From contig NZ_CALSFT010000002.1 of NCBI RefSeq assembly GCF_943736995.1, positions 124,001 to 188,000 of the forward strand: a stretch of 64,000 nucleotides of DNA, given 5' to 3'. The position numbers and the translations under genes were made by a program. This stretch comes from Sporosarcina sp. Marseille-Q4943. Its GTDB lineage: Bacteria > Bacillota > Bacilli > Bacillales_A > Planococcaceae. Below the pieces are notes generated by a model. It was not told the origin of the DNA and did not search any database. It saw nothing but the letters and a program-made list of their open reading frames with translations. The stretch's first letter is position 1, and each line of letters opens with the position of its first letter. Below, piece by piece: positions 17,776 to 25,728 of this stretch.

Positions 17776-17996
17776 TTACCACCGACTTGAGCGACTTTAC
17801 CACCGATTCTCGACCAATTACCACCGACTTGAAAATTTATCACCGACTTGGCCATGTTTATCACCACTTACACCGCTGTTATCACCGCTTAGAAGGGGAT
17901 TATCACCACTCAGAGTGGGTTTATCACCGACTCTCAGCCGGTTATCACCGACTTGGCCATGTTTATCACCGACTTTCGCCCCGTTATCACCGACTC
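17776..17996. repeat. Array A2: eleven TTAYCACCGACT units, 21-bp period
   Basis: Units start at 17776, 17797, 17818, 17837, 17858, 17879, 17900, 17921, 17942, 17963 and 17984, all 21 bp apart except one 19-bp step. The first three have TTACCACC, the rest TTATCACC. About 13 bases are conserved and 8 vary, yet the units at 17837 and 17942 are identical over all 21 bases. The array lies beyond the metG terminator and upstream of the exported-protein gene. It is open in several frames but has no convincing start site. Confidence 0.92.
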
Positions 17997-18023
17997 CCAA
18001 CAATCTGCCCCTAATTTCAAAAG

Positions 18024-18051
18024 AAAAAGCCCTCTCAAATGCCGAGAAGGC
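18024..18051 (-). terminator. Terminator of metG
   Basis: GCCTTCTC (18051-18044, minus strand) pairs with GAGAGGGC (18036-18029) with one wobble, followed by TTTTT. Confidence 0.7.
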
Positions 18052-18057
18052 CAAAAT

Positions 18058-19704
18058 TTAATTCACACCTACAGATCGTTCCTTCAAACTTTTCAATTCC
18101 ACCTCAATCTGCCCGACATCAATCCGTTCAAACAATGGTTTTACATCAACCAAAGCTCCACCGCCAAGCTGAATTTCTCTCCATTCAAATTTCCTCACTC
18201 CCAACATCCTCCCCACGTCCTCGCTTGAAAACGGCAGGAAAGGGGAGAGGAGTTGTGCCAGATTGGCAATGATATAGACACATGTCGCCATTGTCTGCTC
18301 GCATGCTGCCTCGTTCTCCTTGATCTGTATCCAAGGCTTTTCATCATCAAAGTATTTATTAGCCCGGCGGATGAAATCGAATATCGTTTCGATCGCTTCT
18401 TTAAAATGCCCCGTCTCGATGCGCTCGCCGACAATACGGTATAGCTCCACAACAGTCTTTTTAATATCCCCATTAATCTCGCCATCCGGCACAACCCCGC
18501 CATACGACTTCTCGATAAATTTCAATGTTCGATTTACGAAATTCCCGTAAGCGCCTAACAGCTCCGAGTTATGGCTATAAATGAACTCGCGCCATGAGAA
18601 ATCGGCATCCCGGTTTTCTGGCGCATTTGCGGTTAAAAAATATCGCACCGAATCGGGATGATAACGGTCAAGAATATCCGGCACCCAAACCGCCCAGTTT
18701 TGGCTCGTCGACAATTTCCGCTTCTCCAACGTCAAATATTCATTTGAAATGACACGGGTCGGCAATGCGTCCTCCTTTCCAATGCCCATAAGGATGGCGG
18801 GCCAAATGATCGTATGGAAAGGGATGTTGTCTTTGCCATGCACGTAATAGGAAATCGTATCTACATTCCAAAACTCCTCGAAATCGACACGGTTCAAAGC
18901 GGCCCATTCCTGGCTCGCGGAATAATATCCCGTAACTGCCTCAATCCATACATACACTTTCTTATCCTCATAACCTCTGACAGGTATTCCGACGCCGTTC
19001 GCCAAATCCCTTGAAGCTGCCCGGTCACGAAGTCCTTCTCGTAAATAACGTTCGGATTGGTGAATCGCATTGTCACGCCATCTCTTTTCAGACTTTGCGC
19101 TCGCAACATATTTATCAAGTTCATCTTGAAAAGCACTTAGTTTGAAATAAAAATGCTCCGTCTTCCGTACAGTCGGTTCATTCCCACAAAGCTTGCATGT
19201 GCGCTCCGTCAAATCAAGTGGATCTAAAATGGAACCGCAGTTGTCGCATTGATCGCCTCGTGCCCGGCTTCCGCAATGCGGACAAATCCCCTCGACGAAT
19301 CGATCCGGAAGAAAACGCGCGTCAAACTCGCAATACGTCTGTTCCACTTCCTTTTTGAAAATTAATCCGCGGTCCAATAACGTTAAAAATACATTGCGGA
19401 CAACTTGATGATGAAACCTCCCATCTGTCCGCGTGTATATGTCATACGAGAATCCTAATCTTGAAAAACAAACGATAAATTCCGTGTGATAACGGTCTGC
19501 AATTTCTTTGACAGACACTCCTTCGGCATTCGCCCGGATTGAAATAGGGGTCCCGTTGCAATCACTTCCCGAAGCATAAAGGACCTTTTCACCTTTCAAC
19601 CGGTAATACCTCGCCAAAATATCACCCGGCAGCAACGCCGCAATATGGCCAAGATGCAGCGACCCATTCGCATACGGCCAAGCCCCTCCGATAAACACAC
19701 TCAT
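18058..19704 (-). CDS. metG: Methionyl-tRNA synthetase, short variant
   Basis: A 548-residue class I synthetase that charges tRNA-Met. The HIGH motif appears as HLGH (SLHLGHIAA) and the KMSKS loop as KLSTS. The connective domain carries three CxxC pairs (CPHC, CDNC, CKLC), so a zinc knuckle is present. It lacks the C-terminal tRNA-binding extension of the roughly 660-residue Bacillus MetS. ATG follows GGAGG. A Met-specific T-box precedes it. The deviant KMSKS loop and short length suggest a second, accessory MetRS like those known in some Bacillus and Streptococcus strains; that is inference, since the other copy would lie outside the window. Confidence 0.9.
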   Translation of the reverse strand: MSVFIGGAWPYANGSLHLGHIAALLPGDILARYYRLKGEKVLYASGSDCNGTPISIRANAEGVSVKEIADRYHTEFIVCFSRLGFSYDIYTRTDGRFHHQVVRNVFLTLLDRGLIFKKEVEQTYCEFDARFLPDRFVEGICPHCGSRARGDQCDNCGSILDPLDLTERTCKLCGNEPTVRKTEHFYFKLSAFQDELDKYVASAKSEKRWRDNAIHQSERYLREGLRDRAASRDLANGVGIPVRGYEDKKVYVWIEAVTGYYSASQEWAALNRVDFEEFWNVDTISYYVHGKDNIPFHTIIWPAILMGIGKEDALPTRVISNEYLTLEKRKLSTSQNWAVWVPDILDRYHPDSVRYFLTANAPENRDADFSWREFIYSHNSELLGAYGNFVNRTLKFIEKSYGGVVPDGEINGDIKKTVVELYRIVGERIETGHFKEAIETIFDFIRRANKYFDDEKPWIQIKENEAACEQTMATCVYIIANLAQLLSPFLPFSSEDVGRMLGVRKFEWREIQLGGGALVDVKPLFERIDVGQIEVELKSLKERSVGVN

Positions 19705-19729
19705 TTTCCATCCTCCTCAAAATAAAATG

Positions 19730-20030
19730 AAAAAACCCCGCCCCTATCGATAAAAATCGATAAGGACGGGGTCTATAACCCGTGGTACCACCTTACTTCA
19801 CGACCAGCTCACGCTGAACGTCTCCAAAAGTACGCGCTAAAAAAGCGTTATACTTTGACGTGGATAACAAGCGCCAACCTCGGCGCATCCTACTGGCCCG
19901 AAGACGTTCAGTGCGCGGCTCAAGGATCATGTTCAAAAGATTTGTCCGCTTCATTTCCACCATCAGAAGCTCTCTAGGCGACATCCTCTTTCTAATTTTC
20001 CCTCTCATTGCCTTTTGTAAGATGTAATTG
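19730..20030 (-). promoter_or_regulatory. T-box leader with methionine (AUG) specifier
   Basis: On the minus strand the T-box sequence AAGGTGGTACCACGGG lies at 19794-19779 and pairs with the uncharged tRNA 3' end. The competing terminator is ACCCCG...CGGGGT followed by six T residues (19773-19731). Stem I is marked by AGAGAGCTTCTGATGGTGGA and an apparent specifier loop GAACATGATCC, putting the AUG codon at 19930-19928. Low charging of tRNA-Met should therefore allow read-through into metG. Confidence 0.93.
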
Positions 20031-20035
20031 AGAAT

Positions 20036-20064
20036 ATTATAGGCGTTTGATTCAGAAAAATCAA
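20036..20064 (-). promoter_or_regulatory. Sigma-A promoter of the T-box/metG unit
   Basis: Minus strand TTGATT (20064-20059), 17-base spacer, then a perfect TATAAT (20041-20036). Confidence 0.8.
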
Positions 20065-20070
20065 TAGTGT

Positions 20071-20250
20071 TTACCAATTGGTAGGCGGGCGTTTTTGGTC
20101 GTTCCTGTCTTCACTTGTTTTGTTATTTTTATTTTTCACGTCATCATTCTTCCCTATTACGCCCAAGTCATCTGGGCTGATGTCATACCCATAACCGAAT
20201 TCCTCGCGGTCCAGCGTGTTGTCTTTTTTAATTTTCTTCTCTTTAGCCAT
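20071..20250 (-). CDS. Small highly charged protein, 59 residues
   Basis: ATG at 20250 follows GGGAGGTGAATTGAC, a strong ribosome binding site. The product begins MAKEKKIKKDNTLD and continues with EEFGYGYDISPDDLG; it is hydrophilic, lysine/aspartate/asparagine-rich and probably disordered. It ends just before the metG promoter. A small hairpin CCCGTATACCGGG overlaps the binding site and might modulate translation. I do not recognise a family. It is short, so the call rests on the binding site and clean frame. Confidence 0.65.
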   Translation of the reverse strand: MAKEKKIKKDNTLDREEFGYGYDISPDDLGVIGKNDDVKNKNNKTSEDRNDQKRPPTNW

Positions 20251-20311
20251 GTCAATTCACCTCCCGGTATACGGGAAGGATGGACAACTGGGAGATGATT
20301 ATTCATTTTGC

Positions 20312-20848
20312 TTATTCCTCTTTCACCGACAATAAAAACGCATAAACCGCTTCTCCCTTCACATCGCCGCTCCATATCGCTTTGACGGACATGAAATACC
20401 TTCCTTCAGCCATGGGCACTTTTAATACTTTGTTCTCCAGATCTGCGGCTGTTGTTTCGCCGTCTCTATGGATGAGTACTTCATATGCATCAGGTTGCGG
20501 AAAATCTGCCCATTCATCAGCAGCAGAAAGTCTGAAGTTGATTTCAGCCCCTGGCTTCACTTGATTGGCACGTGCATGTTCTAAAATCTCCTGCGCAGGC
20601 GTCGGCTCCAGTGAGCACTTTTTCTCTGCAGTTTCCCAGCAGTGCTTGTCGTAGAATGCCTGAATACCGTCTCTGTCATAGGTCACTTGAATATTAGGTT
20701 TCAATGTGATTACAGTTTCCTCTTCATTCTCCACCTTGGTCGTTTGAGATAAAGGAGCCGCTACTTCTTCCTCATCCTTTTCATCATCGACACAGCCGAC
20801 CAACAATGTGCTGATTAGCAGCACATATACCAGCAACCATTTCTTTAT
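20312..20848 (-). CDS. Uncharacterised lipoprotein with apparent ATA start
   Basis: The mature protein is a secreted lipoprotein: hydrophobic signal LLVYVLLISTLLVG ends at a lipobox cysteine (LVGC), followed by acidic linker DDEKDEEE and a domain of about 130 residues. In frame, the positively charged n-region KKW is present only if translation begins at ATA 20848, nine bases behind AAAGGAG; the first standard start in frame is TTG 20836, which would lack the charged n-region and sit too far from the binding site. Either a rare AUA start is used or the start codon was lost by mutation. The function is unknown. Confidence 0.7.
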   Translation of the reverse strand: MKKWLLVYVLLISTLLVGCVDDEKDEEEVAAPLSQTTKVENEEETVITLKPNIQVTYDRDGIQAFYDKHCWETAEKKCSLEPTPAQEILEHARANQVKPGAEINFRLSAADEWADFPQPDAYEVLIHRDGETTAADLENKVLKVPMAEGRYFMSVKAIWSGDVKGEAVYAFLLSVKEE

Positions 20849-21041
20849 TGAAATCCTCTCCTTTACCCGTTTTTACCGTTGTCGTTATCCATTTCTATCC
20901 ACAGTCTATCATTCATACAATTCATAAACAATGAGAATAATTAGAATAAATGAAGGGTTTCCACGGTCTATGTGGTAGTAAGAAAGAAGGGAGAATTTGT
21001 AAAGCGGTGTAAGTTTGTCGAAAATGAAAGGGTGTGGGGGA

Positions 21042-21926
21042 ATGATTGTCCAAGTAGACGGTTTGAAAAAACGATATAAGAAGGATTGGGTGTTGAAGGG
21101 AATTGATATCAAAATTGAGGAGCCGCAAATAATAGCGCTTGTCGGGCCGAATGGCTCGGGGAAGACGACGCTCTTGAACTGCATGACAAATCTATTGTCG
21201 TTCAATGAAGGTAGAGTCGAAATTCTTGGGAAATCAAACAAGGATCCGTCCCTCTTCTATGAGATTTCCTATTTGCAGGACAACCGGATCCTCTACGGGA
21301 ATTTGACGGCATACGATCATTTGAAGTTCATTTGCCGTGTGCAAAAACTGCCGGTGTCCCGCATCCAAGAAGTTGCTGAAAGGGTAGGGATGACAAGTTA
21401 TTTAAAGAGGCGTGTCCGCAATTTTTCGCTCGGAATGAAACAACATTTATTGCTCGCAATGGTCATTCTAAACAAACCGAAGCTGCTGCTCATGGACGAG
21501 CCGTTGAATGGCCTTGATCCGACAAGCGCCATCAATATGCGAACTATTTTATTGGAATTGTTCAAGGAAGGGACGACAATTATCATCTCGTCGCATAATC
21601 TTGATGAAATCGACCGGTTGACGAATACGATCTACTTCATGAAGGACGGTGCTTTATTGAAGGAGTCGCTGGAAGAGATCACCGTCATTCATTACGAGCT
21701 GACCGTCAGTGATCTGGCGAAGGCGAAAGAAATTTTGGAAGAAGTCGGACTGACTTTCACGATAAATGAGGAAGGTCAATTGGGCTTCAAGGAGACGGAT
21801 GTCCCGTTGCAAACAATCATCGGTTTATTGTACGGGAATGGAATTGACATCCAACATATCGAAAATCATAAAGCCGGAGCGGAAAAGCGGTATCGTGAGT
21901 TGTTTGAAGAGAGGGCAACAGTATGA
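21042..21926 (+). CDS. ABC transporter ATP-binding protein
   Basis: A 294-residue ATPase. Walker A is GPNGSGKTTLL (about residue 37), the signature is FSLGMKQH and Walker B is LLLMDEPLNGLDP. The C-terminal extension of about 80 residues is typical of ABC-2 export ATPases. The start at 21042 lies 7 bases behind AAAGGGTG; earlier in-frame codons are possible. The stop overlaps the first permease gene (ATGA), so the ATPase and its permeases are coupled. The exported substrate, perhaps a peptide or lipid, is unknown. Confidence 0.9.
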   Translation: MIVQVDGLKKRYKKDWVLKGIDIKIEEPQIIALVGPNGSGKTTLLNCMTNLLSFNEGRVEILGKSNKDPSLFYEISYLQDNRILYGNLTAYDHLKFICRVQKLPVSRIQEVAERVGMTSYLKRRVRNFSLGMKQHLLLAMVILNKPKLLLMDEPLNGLDPTSAINMRTILLELFKEGTTIIISSHNLDEIDRLTNTIYFMKDGALLKESLEEITVIHYELTVSDLAKAKEILEEVGLTFTINEEGQLGFKETDVPLQTIIGLLYGNGIDIQHIENHKAGAEKRYRELFEERATV

Positions 21927-23035
21927 TGCAGTTTGCTTTTGAGCTGAGGAAGGTCATCTTCAGCAAGAAACTGCTGTATGTATACTTGTTCATCTTCTTG
22001 GGTGTCGCGCTTCTCTTCATTCGGAATGTGACGTTCCAGCCGTATATTGAAAAAGAGGAAAATGAACGGATTGGTGCACTCATTCAACAATCGCAAAGTC
22101 TGAATCGGATGTATACCGCTGCGCTGGAAAATAACCCGGACGACGAGGAGACGAATAAGTTGCGGCTCATCAACTCTTCTATGCTGACGAAATTGTACGA
22201 AATCCGGGCCATTGACATGGAAAAATGGAAAAACAAATTGCCGATTGAAAATGCATTTTTAGAGGAAACGCTCCATTTCAAGGAGCAGGGGGGAGAATAC
22301 GATCTCCCTGTCGGGGAAATCAATAAAATGCTTGCGAAGAACCATAAGCATCTTTCCGAAAATGTCAAACCACGTCATGCGACATATGGCATCGCCTTGC
22401 CGAATTTCTTGAAGCTTGTCGTAGATCTGTTTATGAACTTCGGGGCGATCATCATTCTCGTCATTTTGATAGGGGAGATCATGACGAGCGAGTTTGAAAC
22501 CCATTCCATCAATTTCTTGTACACGCAGCCGGTGAACAAAGGGAATATCATAACAGGCAAGTTTTTCAGTTCAATTCTTGTCTATTTCCTAACAGTTATT
22601 GTTTTACTAACGGCAACAGTGCTCGTCGGGTTGTTCGGATTTAAAGGGAAGTATCATTATCCGATCATGATTGAAAGGAATGGCGAAATCGATTTTATTA
22701 CGATTGTGCAGTATGTGGGCCAAGGATTGACGGTCATCAGCGTAACCGCAATCATGGTAATCGCCCTCTTATTGGTGTATAGCCTGCTGTTCAAACATAC
22801 TTTATCCACCATTTTTGCCTTGCTCGCGACGTTAGTGGCGGGCTATGGATTGTCCGCTTTCATTAAATGGCCATTCTTTTTCTGGCTGAACCCATTCCAA
22901 TACTTACTGCCGGAAGAGCGCCTGCTTGTACGGAATGGAACCGATTGGTACCAGGGAATCCCTGTCATTTTGCTTGTGACCGTCGTTTTGTTTTTTATTG
23001 CGAGGATGAAGATTGAAACGAGTCGGGTCAATTGA
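21923..23035 (+). CDS. ABC-2 type transporter permease, first subunit
   Basis: A 370-residue permease with an N-terminal helix, a large extracytoplasmic domain (about residues 40-165) and five further helices. The segment INFLYTQPVNKGNIITGKFFSS is a usual ABC-2 coupling region. It starts inside the stop codon of the ATPase gene and is followed by a related permease. Confidence 0.85.
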   Translation: MMQFAFELRKVIFSKKLLYVYLFIFLGVALLFIRNVTFQPYIEKEENERIGALIQQSQSLNRMYTAALENNPDDEETNKLRLINSSMLTKLYEIRAIDMEKWKNKLPIENAFLEETLHFKEQGGEYDLPVGEINKMLAKNHKHLSENVKPRHATYGIALPNFLKLVVDLFMNFGAIIILVILIGEIMTSEFETHSINFLYTQPVNKGNIITGKFFSSILVYFLTVIVLLTATVLVGLFGFKGKYHYPIMIERNGEIDFITIVQYVGQGLTVISVTAIMVIALLLVYSLLFKHTLSTIFALLATLVAGYGLSAFIKWPFFFWLNPFQYLLPEERLLVRNGTDWYQGIPVILLVTVVLFFIARMKIETSRVN

Positions 23036-23092
23036 GGGAAGTTCTACGTTGAAGGCAAGGGGCAGAGACAGAACAGGTTTGGAGGGGAAGAA

Positions 23093-24355
23093 ATGTTACG
23101 GCTTATTCAATTTGAGGCGATAAAGGCGTTCAAGTCGGTGTTTTTCAAAGTGATCTTATTGGCTTTCACTATTTTTATTATCGGCTATTTTGCATATGTC
23201 TACATGAATACAACGCGGGTGGAGGATTTGCTGACGGAATCGGAAGATAGTCTTTTCAGGGTTCAAAGTGAGTTAGAGGAATTGGCGGCTTCGGTAGCTT
23301 CCGGTAAGTTGGACAAGGACAGCAGGGAATATAAAGATCGGAAAAGTGACTTGGAGGATTTCTGGTTGCCGATGTATAGCAAAGAAGTGGAGGTATATCG
23401 GTCGGAAGATTACAATCGGATGCTGGATATGGAAATCGAGCATAGGACTCAATTCTTTCTACCAAGGCTTGCTTATGGAGACTTTTGGTCGAGGGAGTGG
23501 CGCACATTATTCACGGAACAAACGAGTTATGAACAGTTGAAATTGCTGCGGGAAAGGGAGATTCGCCCTCTTTTGCCGTTGACAATGTTTTCGGATCTGA
23601 CGGTATATGATCAGTATTTTGGCGAGGCTGGTTGGGACAAGTTTATAAAAAAATTGAGCACGAAATATTCGTCAGATGGAGTCCATTTTGCGAATCGTCT
23701 GTTGACCCTTCTGTTTAGTGTGTTCGGTGCAGGAATATTCATCTTCTTGTTCGGGGATGTCGTGACGAGGGAAGGGGTTGGGGCGAATGGCCCGATCCAT
23801 CTGCTTCGGACACAACCAATCCGTTGGTATCAAGTCATAATTAGCAAATTCATCATGGTTTTGGGCGCCACCTTTCTGTTGCTCGCATTATTCAGCGGGC
23901 TAGCTTTGCTGCTTGGAACTGTGTTTGACAGATTCGGAGAGTTGAATTATCCGGTGCTCATTTATGGTGATGCAAACGGCTTCTCTTTTATGGATATGGA
24001 CACATTCCTTCTGAAGTCAGGAGCTCTCTTCTTCTTGGTGCTTGTTTTCTGTTATTCATTGCTCTTTTTATTCTCGCTTGTCGCGCGAAAAACAGCGATC
24101 GCTATCGGGCTGATGCTCATTGTTTTATTCGCCGGAGTGAAAATGTCCGAGCAATCGGTTGCGTCCCCTTGGGCGCCTTACCAGCCATTCCAATACTTCG
24201 CCGTTCCGAAAGTCGTGACGAATGAACTTGCAGTCACTGCAAAAAACTTTGCATTCTCTTTCTCGAATGGTTTGATTGTGTTGGGAGTCGCGAGTGTACT
24301 CGTTTGGATAGTGATTGCTGTTGTGTCGGTAGTGCACTATCGATTTACACGGTAG
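23093..24355 (+). CDS. ABC-2 type transporter permease, second subunit
   Basis: A 420-residue permease with the same plan as its neighbour: N-terminal helix, extracytoplasmic domain of about 170 residues rich in charged residues, then several helices, with the coupling segment HLLRTQPIRWYQVIISKF. The shared LRTQP/LYTQP motif points to duplication of the two permease genes and a heterodimeric channel. A good terminator follows. Confidence 0.85.
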   Translation: MLRLIQFEAIKAFKSVFFKVILLAFTIFIIGYFAYVYMNTTRVEDLLTESEDSLFRVQSELEELAASVASGKLDKDSREYKDRKSDLEDFWLPMYSKEVEVYRSEDYNRMLDMEIEHRTQFFLPRLAYGDFWSREWRTLFTEQTSYEQLKLLREREIRPLLPLTMFSDLTVYDQYFGEAGWDKFIKKLSTKYSSDGVHFANRLLTLLFSVFGAGIFIFLFGDVVTREGVGANGPIHLLRTQPIRWYQVIISKFIMVLGATFLLLALFSGLALLLGTVFDRFGELNYPVLIYGDANGFSFMDMDTFLLKSGALFFLVLVFCYSLLFLFSLVARKTAIAIGLMLIVLFAGVKMSEQSVASPWAPYQPFQYFAVPKVVTNELAVTAKNFAFSFSNGLIVLGVASVLVWIVIAVVSVVHYRFTR

Positions 24356-24365
24356 GAATTGAATG

Positions 24366-24403
24366 TAGCTGCTCATCGGGGGATGAGGATGAGCGGCTTT
24401 TTT
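24366..24403 (+). terminator. Terminator of the ABC exporter operon
   Basis: AGCTGCTCATC pairs with GATGAGCGGCT (one mismatch) and is followed by TTTTTT. Confidence 0.75.
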
Positions 24404-24417
24404 GCGTGGGGAGAAGT

Positions 24418-24758
24418 TTACCACCGGCGTGCACGACGTTATCACCGACTTAGCAGAGTTTATCACCGACTCTCGGGCAGTTATCACCGACTTTCACCGG
24501 TTTATCACCGCTTTGCTGCAATTTGAGTAATTTCTATGGTGGTGTCCAAGCATTTTCTGCGAATGCAACAGCTTACCACCGACTCTCGGCTAATTATCAC
24601 CGACTTAGCTGACTTTACCACCGACTCTCCCCGAATTACCACCGACTCTCTATAATTCAGGCATTTTCCTTAGTGAAATCAATTCAAACCCGCCAAATTT
24701 TCATGCCTGCAAGAGTTTATCACAACTTAAAGGATCTTTATCACCGCTCAACCATTTA
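24418..24758. repeat. Array A3: eleven TTAYCACCGACT units in three blocks
   Basis: Units start at 24418, 24439, 24460, 24481, 24502; then 24573, 24594, 24615, 24636; then 24717 and 24738. Within each block the period is exactly 21 bp. The orientation on the plus strand is the same as in A2. The array fills most of the 520-bp gap between the ABC terminator and the next response regulator and contains no gene. Confidence 0.9.
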
Positions 24759-24875
24759 TTAGGCATGAATCTAAAGCCGACATTCACCCATCTTAAGAAT
24801 TTCTTCATAATTCCCCTTATCGAATGTTAAGATTTACCCACTACAATTGGTATCATAGAGGAAAGTGAGGTGCGG

Positions 24876-25568
24876 ATGATGGCGAAGTTCACAGTTCTCG
24901 TGGCGGATGATGATAAAGAAATCCGCGATGGGATCGAGATTTATTTAAAAAATGAAGGATACAGCGTGTTGAAAGCAGCGGACGGGAAAGAGGCGCTTGA
25001 TTTGATTCAAACGAATGAAGTCCACCTGCTCATCCTCGACATTATGATGCCGAATATGGATGGGATTACGGCGACGTTCAAAATCCGGGAGGCGCAAAAT
25101 ATCCCGATCATCATGCTCAGCGCGAAGGCGGAGGATACGGATAAAATTCATGGGTTGTCAGTCGGCGCGGATGATTATGTGACGAAACCGTTCCATCCGC
25201 TTGAGTTGATGGCGCGCGTCAAATCGCAGCTGCGACGGTATGTCCAATTTGGCACATATGACGGCCAGAAAAAGATTGAAATTGACGGGTTGACGCTCGA
25301 TGAAGATGCAAAAGAGTTATCGGTTGATGGGAAACCGGTGAAGCTGACGCCGATTGAATATAAGATTACGGAATTGCTCATGAAAAACGCGGGGCGTGTG
25401 TTTTCAATAAATGAGATTTACGAACGAGTGTGGAATGAAGAAGCGTATAATGCGGAAAATATTGTTGCGGTCCATATCCGCAAAATTCGTGAGAAGATCG
25501 AAGCGGACCCGAAAAATCCGAGATATGTAAAGGTGGTGTGGGGCATTGGGTACAAAATCGAGAAGTGA
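24876..25568 (+). CDS. OmpR/PhoB family response regulator
   Basis: A 230-residue response regulator. The receiver has the acidic pair ADDD, the phospho-acceptor D in LLILDIMMPNMDG and the conserved K in VTKPFHP. The C-terminal winged helix contains LTPIEYKITELLMKN and VWGIGYKI. Two adjacent ATG codons (24876, 24879) follow GTGAGG; either may be used. It is the first gene of a unit with a tiny membrane protein and a large sensor kinase. I infer promoter elements in the 100 bp before it but cannot fix them. Confidence 0.9.
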   Translation: MMAKFTVLVADDDKEIRDGIEIYLKNEGYSVLKAADGKEALDLIQTNEVHLLILDIMMPNMDGITATFKIREAQNIPIIMLSAKAEDTDKIHGLSVGADDYVTKPFHPLELMARVKSQLRRYVQFGTYDGQKKIEIDGLTLDEDAKELSVDGKPVKLTPIEYKITELLMKNAGRVFSINEIYERVWNEEAYNAENIVAVHIRKIREKIEADPKNPRYVKVVWGIGYKIEK

Positions 25569-25581
25569 GTGGGGTTCACTC

Positions 25582-25728
25582 ATGTTATCAGTCATCGCTA
25601 TTGGAATTGCGGTAGTTAGCATCGTCCTTTGCTCACCCCACATCATCGATATGCTTGAAAGCGGATGGGAACGATCAACACGTGCCATCGCCTATTTTTT
25701 ACGCATTATTAGAGGAGGCGCGGCATGA
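25582..25728 (+). CDS. 48-residue membrane protein between regulator and kinase
   Basis: ATG at 25582 follows GTGGGGTTCACTC. The product has one hydrophobic helix (LSVIAIGIAVVSIVL) and an amphipathic basic C-terminus (RSTRAIAYFLRIIRGG). Its end overlaps the kinase start (ATGATG at 25725), which implies translational coupling. A single-helix protein in this position could modulate the kinase, but that is inference; I know no named family. Confidence 0.6.
   Translation: MLSVIAIGIAVVSIVLCSPHIIDMLESGWERSTRAIAYFLRIIRGGAA

Noticed and set aside
17776..18000. TTATCACCGA words as DnaA boxes (TTATNCACA)
   Set aside because: The first bases look alike, but the word has CACC instead of CCACA or NCACA and differs consistently in every unit, so it is a separate motif.
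17726..18061. Plus-strand frames with 7-residue YHRL/LSPT repeats over array A2
   Set aside because: Same artefact of the 21-bp period; no start site and they end in the metG terminator.
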